A DNA stretch of 64,000 bases from JAPWJZ01 sp966211335 (GCA_966211335.1 CBIHNF010000001.1:992001-1056000), one strand, 5' to 3'; shown: positions 7,867 to 18,120, numbered from the stretch's first letter. Notes: generated by a model from the letters alone, not told the origin. Numbers and translations are program-made.

Positions 7867-10800
7867 ATGACCTCCACCCGCGCCCAGCTTCTCACCGATG
7901 CCCTCAAAAACCGCATCCTCATCCTCGACGGTGCCATGGGCACGATGATTCAGGGTTACCGGCTGAATGAAGCGGAATACCGCGGCGATCGGTTCAAGGA
8001 CTGGAAAAGCGACCTGAAAGGGAATAACGACCTTCTCGTGCTGACAAAGCCAGCCGTGATTGCCGAAATCCATCAAGCCTATCTCGACGCCGGCGCGGAT
8101 ATCATCCAGACCAATACCTTCAACGCCACGCGCATCGCCATGAGCGATTACGGCATGGAGGAAACGAGCTTCGAGATCAACAAGGCGGCAGCAACCTTGG
8201 CGCGGTCGCTGGCCGATAAAGCGTCGACGCCCGCAAAACCGCGCTTTGTCGCGGGGTCGCTCGGTCCCACCAACCGCACCGCCTCCATCTCGCCGGAAGT
8301 CAACAATCCCGGCGCGCGCAATGTGACCTTCGACCAGCTGGTCGATGCGTATTACGAATCCATCGACGGCCTGGTGCAGGGCGGGGCGGATATCCTGCTC
8401 GTTGAAACTATTTTCGATACGCTGAATGCCAAGGCGGCGATTTTCGCGGCGGAAAAATACTTCGACGATAAAAATTTCCGCATGCCCTTCATGCTGTCGG
8501 GTACCATCACCGATGCCTCGGGCCGCACGCTATCCGGCCAGACGACGGAAGCCTTCTGGAATTCTGTCTCGCACGCCCAGCCCCTCGCCATCGGCCTCAA
8601 TTGCGCGCTGGGACCGAAAGAGCTACGGCAGTATGTGGAAACGCTGTCCAATATCGCGAACACAAATGTCCTCGTCTATCCCAACGCCGGTCTGCCGAAC
8701 GCCTTCGGCGGCTACGATGAAACGCCCGAAGAAATGGTGCAGGAGATGCGCGAATGGGCGTCCTCCGGCTTCATCAACATCATGGGCGGCTGCTGCGGCA
8801 CAACGCCCGCGCATATCCGCGCCATGGCAAAATCGGTCGAGGGCATCAAGCCGCGCGTTATTCCCGTCATCCCCAAGGCATGCCGTCTTTCCGGCCTCGA
8901 GCCCTTTACGATTGACGACAATTCGCTGTTCGTGAACGTCGGCGAGCGTACCAACGTTACGGGTTCCGCGAAATTCAGGAAGCTGATCAAGGACGAAAAA
9001 TACGACGAGGCCTTGAGCGTTGCGCGGGAGCAGGTGGAAAACGGCGCACAAATCATCGACATCAACATGGACGAAGGGCTGATTGATTCCAAATTCGCCA
9101 TGCAGCACTTCATGAACCTGATCGCCGGCGAGCCCGATATCGCCCGCGTGCCGATCATGATTGACTCTTCCAAATGGGAAGTCATCGAGGCGGGGCTGAA
9201 GTGCGCTCAAGGCAAATGCATCGTCAACTCCATTTCAATGAAGGAGGGCGAAGAGGCCTTTATCCAGCAGGCGAAGCTTGTGCGCCGCTACGGTGCCGCT
9301 GTCGTCGTCATGGCTTTCGATGAAACGGGGCAGGCGGATACGATTGCACGCAAGGTGGATATCTGCACCCGCGCCTATAAAATCCTCACCGAAAAAGTCG
9401 GCTTCCCAGCGGAAGACATTATTTTCGACCCCAATATTTTCGCGGTCGCGACGGGGATTGAAGAGCACAACAATTACGGCGTCGACTTCATCGAAGCGAC
9501 GCGCACGATTAAAAATACGCTGCCGCATGCGCTGGTGAGCGGCGGGGTTTCCAACGTCTCCTTTTCCCTCCGCGGCAACAACATGGTGCGGGAGGCGATC
9601 CACTCCGTCTTCCTCTATCACGCGACGCGCGCCGGCATGGACATGGGCATCGTCAACGCGGGCGCGCTGGTGATCTATGACGACATCCCCGCCGAGCTGC
9701 GCGACGGCATCGAAGACGTTATTTTGAACCGCAGGCCCGAGGGCACGGAAAACCTGCTGGCGCTGGCCGAAAAATACCGCGATTCCGGCAAGGCGCTGGA
9801 GAAAGAAACGCTGGAATGGCGCGGCTGGCCGGTCGACAAGCGGTTGGAACATGCGCTCGTCAAAGGCATCACCGATTTCATCGAGGCGGATACGGAGGAA
9901 GCGCGGGCACGCTCCAAACGATCCCTTGATGTTATCGAAGGCCCTTTGATGGCGGGCATGAACGTGGTCGGCGACCTGTTTGGTGCGGGCAAAATGTTCC
10001 TGCCGCAGGTCGTCAAATCCGCCCGCGTCATGAAACGCTCCGTCGCTTATCTGCTGCCGTATATGGAAGCGGAAAAAGATACCTCCGTCAAAAGCGCTGG
10101 CAAAATTTTGATGGCGACGGTGAAGGGCGACGTACACGACATCGGCAAGAACATCGTCGGCATTGTCTTCCAGTGCAATGGTTATGAAGTCATCGACCTT
10201 GGCGTCATGGTGCCGGCGGAGAAAATCCTGCAGACCGCGCGCGCCGAGAAAGTGGATATCATCGGCCTGTCCGGCCTTATCACCCCGTCGCTCGAGGAAA
10301 TGGCCCATGTCGCCTCGGAAATGCAGCGACAGGGCTTCACGCTTCCGCTGTTGATCGGCGGAGCCACAACATCGGAAATCCATACGGCCGTGAAAATCGC
10401 GCCGCATTACAAGCATCCGGTGGTTTATGTGCCGGATGCGTCACGCGCTGTCGGCGTTGTCAGTAACCTGTTGAGCGATACGCTGCGCCCGCCCTATCTC
10501 GCGGAGGTGGAGAAGCGCTATGAACTCGCGCGCGAACGCTTTGCGCAAAAATCACAGACAAAGAAGCTCATACCGCTGGCCGAGGCGCGCGCCAACGCCT
10601 TCAAGCCCGACTGGTCAAACTATACGCCGCCGAAGCCGCTGCAGCCGGGCGTGACGGTGCTGGACAATATCACCTACGAAATGCTTCGCCCCTACATTGA
10701 CTGGTCGCCCTTCTTTTACACCTGGGGGCTGATGGCGAAATACCCGAAGATTTTCGAAGATGAAATCGTCGGGGAAGAAGCGAAAAAGCTGTTTAAAGAC

Positions 10801-11535
10801 GCGCAAGAGATGATTGAGGCGTTTATCAAAGACAAGCGCCTGAAGCCCCGCGGCGTCGTCGGCCTGTTCCCGGCGGCTTCGGAGGGCGAGGATATCATTG
10901 TCTATACCGATGAGACGCGCAAAACAGAGCTGCAGCGTATCTATGGCCTTCGCCAGCAGATCAAGCGCAACGAGGGTAAGGCGAACTTCGGTCTTGCCGA
11001 CTTTATCGCGCCGGTGGATGGCAAGCCTGACTATATCGGCACCTTCGCGGTCACTTCCGGTGACGGGCTGGAGACTGTCATCAAGGAATACGAAGCAAAT
11101 CACGATACCTACGGCGCGATGATGGCAAAGGCCATCGCCGACCGTTTCGCGGAAGCTTTCGCGGAATATCTGCACCAGCAAGTGCGCGTCAAATATTGGG
11201 GCTATGCGCCGGATGAAAAACTGGATAACGAGGGGCTGCTGAAGGAAGAATACCGCGGCATCCGCCCCGCACCGGGTTACCCCGCCAACCCCGACCACAC
11301 GCAGAAAATAACGCTGTGGGAATTGCTGGACGCCGAGAAAAACACCGGCATTATTCTGACCGAAAGCCTTGCCATGTGGCCGGCGTCATCGGTCAGCGGA
11401 TTCTATTTCTCGCATCCCGACAGCTATTACCTCAGCATTAACCTGATCGGCAAAGACCAGCTGGAAGATTACGCGCAGCGCAAAGGCATCGCGGTCAGCG
11501 AAGCCGCGCGCTGGCTTGCGCCTATTCTGGATTGA
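7867..11535 (+). CDS. metH: cobalamin-dependent methionine synthase MetH
   Basis: Transfers a methyl group from methyltetrahydrofolate to homocysteine through cobalamin. All four modules are present in the 1222-residue product: a homocysteine-binding domain (1-about 330) with the zinc cysteines in GLNCALG and GGCCGT (309-310), a pterin-binding domain (about 350-620) with NVGERTNVTGS, a cobalamin domain (about 650-890) with the axial histidine His757 in DVHDIGKN, and a C-terminal AdoMet reactivation domain with RGIRPAPGYPANPDH. The start at 7867 (MTSTRAQLL) matches the family N-terminus better than the upstream in-frame ATG at 7768. No cobalamin riboswitch is visible in the short upstream region. 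Its stop directly abuts that of the convergent penicillin-binding protein. Confidence 0.97.
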   Translation: MTSTRAQLLTDALKNRILILDGAMGTMIQGYRLNEAEYRGDRFKDWKSDLKGNNDLLVLTKPAVIAEIHQAYLDAGADIIQTNTFNATRIAMSDYGMEETSFEINKAAATLARSLADKASTPAKPRFVAGSLGPTNRTASISPEVNNPGARNVTFDQLVDAYYESIDGLVQGGADILLVETIFDTLNAKAAIFAAEKYFDDKNFRMPFMLSGTITDASGRTLSGQTTEAFWNSVSHAQPLAIGLNCALGPKELRQYVETLSNIANTNVLVYPNAGLPNAFGGYDETPEEMVQEMREWASSGFINIMGGCCGTTPAHIRAMAKSVEGIKPRVIPVIPKACRLSGLEPFTIDDNSLFVNVGERTNVTGSAKFRKLIKDEKYDEALSVAREQVENGAQIIDINMDEGLIDSKFAMQHFMNLIAGEPDIARVPIMIDSSKWEVIEAGLKCAQGKCIVNSISMKEGEEAFIQQAKLVRRYGAAVVVMAFDETGQADTIARKVDICTRAYKILTEKVGFPAEDIIFDPNIFAVATGIEEHNNYGVDFIEATRTIKNTLPHALVSGGVSNVSFSLRGNNMVREAIHSVFLYHATRAGMDMGIVNAGALVIYDDIPAELRDGIEDVILNRRPEGTENLLALAEKYRDSGKALEKETLEWRGWPVDKRLEHALVKGITDFIEADTEEARARSKRSLDVIEGPLMAGMNVVGDLFGAGKMFLPQVVKSARVMKRSVAYLLPYMEAEKDTSVKSAGKILMATVKGDVHDIGKNIVGIVFQCNGYEVIDLGVMVPAEKILQTARAEKVDIIGLSGLITPSLEEMAHVASEMQRQGFTLPLLIGGATTSEIHTAVKIAPHYKHPVVYVPDASRAVGVVSNLLSDTLRPPYLAEVEKRYELARERFAQKSQTKKLIPLAEARANAFKPDWSNYTPPKPLQPGVTVLDNITYEMLRPYIDWSPFFYTWGLMAKYPKIFEDEIVGEEAKKLFKDAQEMIEAFIKDKRLKPRGVVGLFPAASEGEDIIVYTDETRKTELQRIYGLRQQIKRNEGKANFGLADFIAPVDGKPDYIGTFAVTSGDGLETVIKEYEANHDTYGAMMAKAIADRFAEAFAEYLHQQVRVKYWGYAPDEKLDNEGLLKEEYRGIRPAPGYPANPDHTQKITLWELLDAEKNTGIILTESLAMWPASSVSGFYFSHPDSYYLSINLIGKDQLEDYAQRKGIAVSEAARWLAPILD

Positions 11536-14500
11536 TTAACCTGCGGCTTTCGGCGGTGCGGGTTTTTTGACGTCGGGTTTCTTCGCGGTATTGTCCTGCG
11601 CGACCTCCGGCTTGTTTTCCACGCCATAGGCGCGGTCAAGCACGGGGCGGATGCCGGGAACGACGTTCTTGAAGACCTGCGCGGCAAGAGCCGAGGTGAA
11701 CTTGTAGTCCTTCGCTTCCGCGCCCATCACATAGGCCGTGACGCACCCGTAGAAACGGTCATCAATGCCATACACAAAAGTCGCGGTGCGGCTTTTCGCA
11801 TCGGATGATTTCAGCGCGCCGCCGGCCGAGAAGGTTTGCAGGCGGTTGTCGCCGGTGCCGGTCTTGCCGCCGACGGGCAGGATGCGCCCGTCCGACAGTT
11901 TGACGGATTCAAACGCACGGTGCGCGGTGCCTTCATTGACGACGCCCTGCATTTCGCGGCGGACGAGGGCGGTCAGCTCTGCCGGCAGAACGCGGTGACC
12001 TTCCGGCTGTTTGGCGTCAAAGTGCAGCTCATAGGGCGTGTTTTCACCGAAGGTAATGTCGCGGAACTTGATGCTCTTCTTGTAAATGCCGTCGTTCTGC
12101 ATGATGCCGGAGAATTCGGCGAGCGCAAACGGCGTATCACCTGATGCGCCCAGCGCCGAAGCGTAGGACGGCACCATGGCGCCAAAGGGATAACCTTTGG
12201 CGGCCCAGGTGTCGTGAATGTAACCGAAAGCTTCTTTTTCCAGCATGGTCTGGATGCGGATATTCTGGCCGTGCATTTTATGCGGGTTGAGCAGCCACTT
12301 GTAAACTTCCGTGCGCACGTCTTTCGACTGCGCGACAGTTTCATCCCAGGTCGCGGCAGGGGTCGCAATCGCGTTCTGCGCCATCCACAGCTGCAGCGGG
12401 TGGATATGCGTCAGGTAGCCGCGGTCGTTCAGGTTGAACTTGTCCTTGCCGTAGGCGTCATACTGCTTGTGGAAATCATCGCCGGGTTTCGCGGTCGGGC
12501 AATTCTTTTCGATGAAGGCCGCGAATTTTTCGTACGGCGCATCGGGGAAGAGGGAGCGGTAAACAACCGCCAGCTGCACCGGGCTGTGGTGCGATGTTTT
12601 GGCGGCCAAGAGGTCCGCCAGCTCTTCCGGTGACTTACCCTTTTGCTCCTTCCAGAACTTCCACATAAAGCCTTGGCCTTCGGCATCGGCGAATTTCGTC
12701 AGGTATTCGATGCGTTTCGGGTCGTTGGGGTCGTCATAAATGCTGCCGTCCACATGCATCTTCTCGCCTTGGGTGTAATACACAAGGTCGCGCATGATGC
12801 GGATGAAGCTCAGGTTGACGGAATGGTGGAAGGCATCCTTCACGGTGTAGTTCTGGAAGTCTTCCTTGCGCTCGAAGTTTTCAAAGCGGTGCATGCCGCC
12901 ACCGGTGAAGAAAGCTTCACCCGGGCTGCCGGAATAGGTGCGGTTGAGCGACGCTTCCAGCATCGCGTTCAGCGATTTGTCGGTCGCGGGGTCGGTCAGG
13001 TAATCAATCGCCCAGCGCGTGATATGGTCGTTGGCGTTGACATGATGGGCTTTCAGCTCCTCGACCGGCGTGTCTTTATATTTTTCGCGGAGGTCCGAGA
13101 CCGCTTCAAGGTAGGACACCAGCGTGCGGAGTTTCGCGGTGGAGCCAAGCTCCAGCTTGGTGCCTTCGTTCAGGTTCAGCGGGCCGTTGAAGTTGTCGGC
13201 CTGCACGCGCAGGACGTTGCCGGTCGGCGTTTTCTCGTAAAGCGTGAAGGAATAAATGACGTTGCCTGCTTGTTCCGGCTTCAGCAGCTGGAAGCCGGTC
13301 AGGCCCGCCGCGACGGCGTTATCCGTATCGGCAAGGCTGCGGAGCGTTGCGGAAACGGCCTTGTCGGCGGTGACGTCAACGGTCGTCCGCGCGGTCAGGT
13401 CAAGGCGCGTCAGGTCATACATATTCTTCATGCCCATGGTTTCGAGCAGGTCGATGCGCAGTGCCTGCGCCGATTTTTGCACCATCGGCCCGCTGTGCGC
13501 GGCGGCGGCGATGGGCGTTGCATATTCCACGCGCTCCGATAGCACCAGTTGTGCCAAGCGCGGCGAGATGATTTTCGCCTCGACCATCAGCGGCAGGAAT
13601 TTATCAATGCGGTCTTCCAGCTCGTGCCGGTCCTTCAGCAGGTAGGCGGAGGGTTTTTTGACGGCCATGACAAGGCTCAAAGACTCGCGGTAAACGCGGG
13701 CGAGGTCTTTCATCTCGGTATCATTCAGTTCCGATTCCGGGCGGCGCATCAGCTTGTTGGCGTCTTCAAAGCGCGTGCCGAACCAGAGCGAAATGCCGTC
13801 GGCATAGCCGTTCACTTCGCCAAAGCCGGGGTAGGAGGACAGCGGCATGGAATTGAGGTAATCCAGCACAATGCGGCGGCGGCCTTCAACCGATTTGCCG
13901 TCGGTATCATAGGCGCGCACGGAAGCGGTCAGCATCTGCGACAGCTTGTCCTTACCGGTGGAGGTGATGCCTTCCGGCGAGTGGCGGAATTTCTCGATCT
14001 GCGTCGCGAGGGTCGACCCGCCGCCCTGATCGCCGTGGATGCCGATTTTCTTCAGCCCATAGCCCATCAGCGCGCCGGTGAAGCGCGGCCATTCGATGGC
14101 GGGGTTCCAGGTCTTGCCGTTTTCGTCCATCAGGTGGCGGTTTTCGACGAACAGCAGGCTGTTGACGAGCAGCGGCGGGATGGAGTCAAAATTCGCATAG
14201 GCGTCGCGCGGATAGCTGGCGGAATAAAGCGTGCGGTTATTGTCATCCGAAATGCGCAGGCCCGCTTGCGCCTTTTCATTATATATGGGGAACAGCTGCA
14301 CAGGGCCAACCTTGCGGTCTGTCCAGACCGTTTCGGCCTTCAGCGCGTAGCCCTGTTCCTGCAGGCGTTTGCGGAATTCGAGGGTGCGGGTGTAGCCCAG
14401 GCGCTCGTCATAGGGGCCGGCGGCGGGGGCGGCGACAGAGTCGCTGGAATGTTTTTGTTCGCTGAAGGTCTTGCCATCCGCGATGCTGGAGAAGAGTTTC

Positions 14501-14739
14501 GACTGGAAGTAGGAGGTCTTGATCTCGAAGGTGGCGGCGCCGCCGACCAGAACACCGCTGGCGCCAAGCACATACACCCATTTGGGCAGGCGGCGATACC
14601 ACTCGGCGTGTTTTATGCCGTCGGGTTTTTTGTCGTTGCCGGCGTTATCGTTGTTCGTGTTGTCGGTACCAGGTGTATCTGCACTAATTTTTTTCGCTCC
14701 GCTGATTTCGGGTCCGTTTTTTCCGTCTTCTGTAGCCAT
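11536..14739 (-). CDS. class A penicillin-binding protein-like (GT51 transglycosylase plus transpeptidase)
   Basis: A 1067-residue envelope protein predicted to polymerise and cross-link peptidoglycan in the periplasm. A cytosolic N-terminus rich in Asn/Asp is followed by one membrane segment (about 51-71, YVLGASGVLVGG). The GT51 domain shows FVENRHL (catalytic Glu region), GGSTLATQ (about 238-245) and RRIVLDYLNSMP. The transpeptidase domain has STAK (Ser533-Lys536), SVN (640-642) and KTG (959-961), all intact. It is longer than E. coli PBP1a/1b and GT51 is divergent (ENR rather than the usual EDR/K), so it is not assigned to mrcA or mrcB. It is convergent with metH with no intervening base. 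Confidence 0.85.
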   Translation of the reverse strand: MATEDGKNGPEISGAKKISADTPGTDNTNNDNAGNDKKPDGIKHAEWYRRLPKWVYVLGASGVLVGGAATFEIKTSYFQSKLFSSIADGKTFSEQKHSSDSVAAPAAGPYDERLGYTRTLEFRKRLQEQGYALKAETVWTDRKVGPVQLFPIYNEKAQAGLRISDDNNRTLYSASYPRDAYANFDSIPPLLVNSLLFVENRHLMDENGKTWNPAIEWPRFTGALMGYGLKKIGIHGDQGGGSTLATQIEKFRHSPEGITSTGKDKLSQMLTASVRAYDTDGKSVEGRRRIVLDYLNSMPLSSYPGFGEVNGYADGISLWFGTRFEDANKLMRRPESELNDTEMKDLARVYRESLSLVMAVKKPSAYLLKDRHELEDRIDKFLPLMVEAKIISPRLAQLVLSERVEYATPIAAAAHSGPMVQKSAQALRIDLLETMGMKNMYDLTRLDLTARTTVDVTADKAVSATLRSLADTDNAVAAGLTGFQLLKPEQAGNVIYSFTLYEKTPTGNVLRVQADNFNGPLNLNEGTKLELGSTAKLRTLVSYLEAVSDLREKYKDTPVEELKAHHVNANDHITRWAIDYLTDPATDKSLNAMLEASLNRTYSGSPGEAFFTGGGMHRFENFERKEDFQNYTVKDAFHHSVNLSFIRIMRDLVYYTQGEKMHVDGSIYDDPNDPKRIEYLTKFADAEGQGFMWKFWKEQKGKSPEELADLLAAKTSHHSPVQLAVVYRSLFPDAPYEKFAAFIEKNCPTAKPGDDFHKQYDAYGKDKFNLNDRGYLTHIHPLQLWMAQNAIATPAATWDETVAQSKDVRTEVYKWLLNPHKMHGQNIRIQTMLEKEAFGYIHDTWAAKGYPFGAMVPSYASALGASGDTPFALAEFSGIMQNDGIYKKSIKFRDITFGENTPYELHFDAKQPEGHRVLPAELTALVRREMQGVVNEGTAHRAFESVKLSDGRILPVGGKTGTGDNRLQTFSAGGALKSSDAKSRTATFVYGIDDRFYGCVTAYVMGAEAKDYKFTSALAAQVFKNVVPGIRPVLDRAYGVENKPEVAQDNTAKKPDVKKPAPPKAAG

Positions 14740-14862
14740 GACTACAGTACTCCCATGCCGGTGTTGTATTTTATGTGAAATGAACTATAGCAAAGCCTTG
14801 CCAATATGCAATCGAAAAAGAGAATACGGTTAAGGCTTTGGCTATACTGCATTTTATGACCT

Positions 14863-16083
14863 TTATACGGCGGCATTTGAGCCTCCGCGAGTCTCGTTTT
14901 CAAGCCCGTTCAACAATGCCTTTATCAGCGACTCATATTGCTGTGGCTGGTTATAGGCCTGCGTGGAAAGCCGGAAAATGCGGCGGCTATCCTTTGAATA
15001 GGGGCCGAGCTGCGTCACGAAGTTATCGCACTGGCGCAAATCATGGCGGAGGGCCGCGGCATCGCCCGCCGGCAGCAGCACGGTTGCCATTTGCCCCAGC
15101 ATATCGTCCGGCGCGAAGGGCTTCAGGTTCAAGGCATCCAGCAGCTGGCCATAGGCATGGCGCAGCAAGCGGCGGTTATCGGCAATCAATCCCGTCAATC
15201 CATCCGCATGCAGTTTGGAGAGCGTGTCGAAAGCGACCGCGGGCGTAAACCACGGCGTCACATCGCGCGATCCCTGCCAGGCGAAGCATTTCTGGAAGGT
15301 AGATAGGGCAGGGTTCATGTCATTCGCACCGTGGCTGGTGACCAGCGGGCGGATCACGTGCTGGAAATCCGGCCGCACATACAGGAACGCCGCTCCCAAA
15401 GCACCGCAGAGCCATTTGTGGCCGTTGCCCTTATAGAAAGCCGCGCCCAGCTTATCGAGGCTGATATCCACATGCGCCGGCGCATGCGCGCCATCCACCA
15501 GCGTTTCAATATTCCGCGCACGTAAGGCCGCAACAATATCGGCAATCGGGAAGATCAGCGCCGTTTCGCTGGTGATATGGTCGATGAGGGCAAATCGCGT
15601 TTTCGGGCTTGCCGCATTTACAACAGCATCAATCACCTGCTGTTTGTCGTCGATGGGGAAGGGGATGCGGGCGATCGTCACGACCGCGCCGGTGAGCGCC
15701 GCGATTTCCCGCGCGATATTGTTGCAGGCGTTATAGCCGTGGCTGGTCAGCAGAATTTCATCGCCGGGGCGGAAGAATTTTTGCAGGGCGAGCGATTTCA
15801 TGACGGTGTTAACGCCGCCCGTCGCGTTATCGACAAGCACGATATTATCTGCGGATGTGCCGGTAAAACCCGCCCAGAATTCACGCGCTGCGACAACGCG
15901 TTTGGGCGTTTCATACTGGAAATAATCCACCGGCGACTGGCGCAGCGCCGTCTGCTGGGCACAGTGGAATTCCTGCACGGCTTTCGGGCAGGCACCGTAG
16001 GAGCCGTGGTTCATATAATCAATGCCGCCGAAATCCCAAAGGGCGGCGGCGCCCGCGCGGTCAAAGCTGGGGGTATAGGTCAT
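14863..16083 (-). CDS. class V aminotransferase-like PLP enzyme (isopenicillin N epimerase type)
   Basis: A 406-residue fold-type I PLP enzyme. Family marks are the N-terminal YMNHGSYGACP, the TGGVNTVMKS phosphate region, VDGAHAPAHVDI (PLP-binding Asp and His) and the Schiff-base lysine in KGNGHKWLCGALG. The order and spacing resemble proteins annotated as isopenicillin N epimerase-like or cysteine desulfurase-like. No beta-lactam genes are nearby, so epimerase activity is unlikely and the substrate is unknown. The gene starts two bases after the stop of the zincin-like gene on the same strand, suggesting a bicistron. Confidence 0.82.
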   Translation of the reverse strand: MTYTPSFDRAGAAALWDFGGIDYMNHGSYGACPKAVQEFHCAQQTALRQSPVDYFQYETPKRVVAAREFWAGFTGTSADNIVLVDNATGGVNTVMKSLALQKFFRPGDEILLTSHGYNACNNIAREIAALTGAVVTIARIPFPIDDKQQVIDAVVNAASPKTRFALIDHITSETALIFPIADIVAALRARNIETLVDGAHAPAHVDISLDKLGAAFYKGNGHKWLCGALGAAFLYVRPDFQHVIRPLVTSHGANDMNPALSTFQKCFAWQGSRDVTPWFTPAVAFDTLSKLHADGLTGLIADNRRLLRHAYGQLLDALNLKPFAPDDMLGQMATVLLPAGDAAALRHDLRQCDNFVTQLGPYSKDSRRIFRLSTQAYNQPQQYESLIKALLNGLENETRGGSNAAV

Positions 16084-16085
16084 GG

Positions 16086-16895
16086 CTATTTACCCGTGCT
16101 GATCTGGTGATCGATACGCTGCAGCCGCTGGCGCATAGGTTTGTTTACAAAGGCCAGCAATTGCCGCGCCATATCCTCTTCCGACCGGAAGGTGAGATAG
16201 GCGGCGTCCTTTGGCGCAAGCCCCGCCTTCAGCATATCGCCCAGACCCTTTAGGTCTTGCGTTGCGGCGCGGTTGAAGACAGCGGCCAGCGCCTCCCGCC
16301 GTATATCCAGCTTGCCTGTCATTTGCCGCGTTTCCTTCAGCACATTCAGGTAAGGCTGCGTTTTTTCGACATCGTAATCCGCGCCGTGCAGGCACTGGAA
16401 TGCCAGAAAGGCATCCTGCCAGTCAAACGGCGCTGCGGGGGAACCCGATTTTTTCTCCGCCAATCGCTGCGCGAAATAATTCTGGAAGGCGAAAGCATCC
16501 CCTTCGGCCACGCGCGTGAACACGGTTTGCAATTTCGCGTTCAACCCAAGGCTGCGCGCCGGCGGAAAAACCTGGTACTGCCACAAATGCCGCAGTTCAT
16601 GCGCGAGGGTCACCGCCAGCTTCGCCGTCGGCATCTCGGGGTTGAGGTCGATCGCATAGCGCACTTTGCTCTTAAAGCGCGAATGGCCTTTGCCATCCGG
16701 CACGATATCGGTGTTGAGGAAGCGGATTTGTCCGGCGCGGTGCTGCGGGATTGCTGGGTTGAAGCCAATGTCGCAGCCCAGCCGCTCGGCGAGCGCCAAC
16801 AGCGCGCGGCCTTCCGCCACCATAGCAACATCACCCCGCACGCGTTCGAGGCGGCGGGCGTCGTTCCAGCTTTTCAGGCGGTCGAGCAGCGACAT
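16086..16895 (-). CDS. putative metallopeptidase, DUF6782-like
   Basis: A 269-residue protein without a signal peptide. The central motif AVTLAHELRHLWQYQ (about 100-114) is an HExxH zincin motif, and a downstream VAEGDAFAFQNYF could supply a third metal ligand (E/D). The arrangement matches what I know as the DUF6782 putative metallopeptidase family. It is transcribed immediately ahead of the PLP enzyme with two bases between them. Substrate and role are unknown; the strand-opposite gene at 17009 starts about 110 bases away with its own promoter. Confidence 0.6.
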   Translation of the reverse strand: MSLLDRLKSWNDARRLERVRGDVAMVAEGRALLALAERLGCDIGFNPAIPQHRAGQIRFLNTDIVPDGKGHSRFKSKVRYAIDLNPEMPTAKLAVTLAHELRHLWQYQVFPPARSLGLNAKLQTVFTRVAEGDAFAFQNYFAQRLAEKKSGSPAAPFDWQDAFLAFQCLHGADYDVEKTQPYLNVLKETRQMTGKLDIRREALAAVFNRAATQDLKGLGDMLKAGLAPKDAAYLTFRSEEDMARQLLAFVNKPMRQRLQRIDHQISTGK

Positions 16896-16946
16896 AGCGG
16901 CACTAACATGTTAATTTGAGGCGCAAAGTTAACATAAGCCAAAACG

Positions 16947-16974
16947 CTGTCAACGGCCTATATTCTGCTATAAA
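16947..16974 (+). promoter_or_regulatory. putative sigma70-type promoter
   Basis: CTGTCA (16947-16952) and TATAAA (16969-16974) are separated by 16 bases and lie about 35 bases ahead of the ATG at 17009. Their position supports that ATG rather than the TTG at 16916 as the start of the membrane protein. Confidence 0.35.
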
Positions 16975-17008
16975 GTCGGTCGAATTAAGATTCGCGGAGT
17001 TTTTTAGG

Positions 17009-17998
17009 ATGCTGCTCAGAATAGTCGTGATGGTTTTGACGTTTATTCCAAGCGCCCTTTTGGTGGCTATCGGCATTCGTAATGATGGCGTTAACTCCAT
17101 CCAACTGTTCTTGATCCCGCTGTTATCATCATTTTTACTTGCGTGCTTTTATCATCAACGCCTGTCCCGAGGCATCCTCCTTCTATACTGGGCCGTCCAG
17201 ACTCTGTTCGCCATTTTCCTGTTATTTGCACTGCTAGGCGTGGTTCGGGACGGAACGGCGGATGCGGGAGCGATGGCTATGCTCGGCTGGTGCGTGTCGG
17301 CAAATGCTACCGGCATTTATCTTGCGTATATCAGCCAGAAAAAGTATCGCCTTGCCGATAGCGCTGAAAGGCGGGAAGCAGAAGGCGTGACGGCGTCATT
17401 TACCCAATCTTCCGAGGGCTTGATGTATATGCGTCGTGCGCAGAGAGTTGCGCGCCTGCAAGCCGTCATTGCAGTTATATTGTGCTCCCTTGGGTACAAT
17501 GCTGTCCGGCAGCTTGAACACCTTCAACAGCACCCCGAGGTAAAATCGGCGCTGATCGGGGAGACGGCGGTCATTGCTGCTCTTGCCGCCACTCATTTCT
17601 TGGCAAAGACGCTTCTTGAGCGCTGGAAAAAGATGAGCCTGCTGCTCGTGGCCGGCCTGACCGGCGAGGAAGCGCGCGAAAAAATGCAACTGCGGGGCGA
17701 TGCTCTCGTTGCCGCTGTCGAGTCAGGGAAGGCCGCGCTTTACAGCCACAATCCGGCTCAGGCGAATATCTGGCGGGATAAAGTCATCGGGCTGCTGCAG
17801 GACAAATACAAAATCACTCCGTGGGCCGCGGCACGCGAAATGGCCGATAACGGCGCCGTCGCCTTTGACGCATTTTGCGGAGTCAAAGCGGAAAAACGCG
17901 CCAATGACATTTGCAAACGTCTGGCAAAGACCCACCGGAATGACCCCGCAGTATTTGTGAGCATCGCCGCGGAAGCCGCGAGACCTGCGAGCCTTTAA
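17009..17998 (+). CDS. integral membrane protein of unknown function
   Basis: A 329-residue protein I do not recognise. Hydrophobic stretches are LLRIVVMVLTFIPSALLVA, FLIPLLSSFLLACFY, LLYWAVQTLFAIFLLFALLG and AMLGWCVSANATGIYLAY, then after a charged loop LQAVIAVILCSLGY and TAVIAALAATHFLA. This gives about six membrane segments and a soluble C-terminal tail of about 110 residues. The ATG at 17009 has a GGAG element 9 bases upstream; the frame is open back to a TTG at 16916, which would add 31 residues without a ribosome binding site. It may be a sensor or transporter accessory, but nothing shows this. Confidence 0.65.
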   Translation: MLLRIVVMVLTFIPSALLVAIGIRNDGVNSIQLFLIPLLSSFLLACFYHQRLSRGILLLYWAVQTLFAIFLLFALLGVVRDGTADAGAMAMLGWCVSANATGIYLAYISQKKYRLADSAERREAEGVTASFTQSSEGLMYMRRAQRVARLQAVIAVILCSLGYNAVRQLEHLQQHPEVKSALIGETAVIAALAATHFLAKTLLERWKKMSLLLVAGLTGEEAREKMQLRGDALVAAVESGKAALYSHNPAQANIWRDKVIGLLQDKYKITPWAAAREMADNGAVAFDAFCGVKAEKRANDICKRLAKTHRNDPAVFVSIAAEAARPASL

Positions 17999-18120
17999 CA
18001 TAACGTATTGTCAATTGACAGGTTTCGCCGCTTGTAGAGGTGCAAAATTCATTGGCGCGGGGCCGTTTTATGCTAAAAATATGGGTCATTTTTCCGGCAC
18101 GGAACATAAAGGTCTAGAAC

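Noticed and set aside
16900..16935. Inverted TGTTAA...TTAACA near the divergent starts, considered as a CtrA or repressor site.
   Set aside because: The half-sites are 15 bases apart, not 7, and I cannot connect them to a known operator.
18008..18023. Palindrome TGTCAATTGACA upstream of aspS.
   Set aside because: It could be an operator or overlapping -35 boxes, but no matching -10 is at the right distance and no known binding protein fits; left unassigned.
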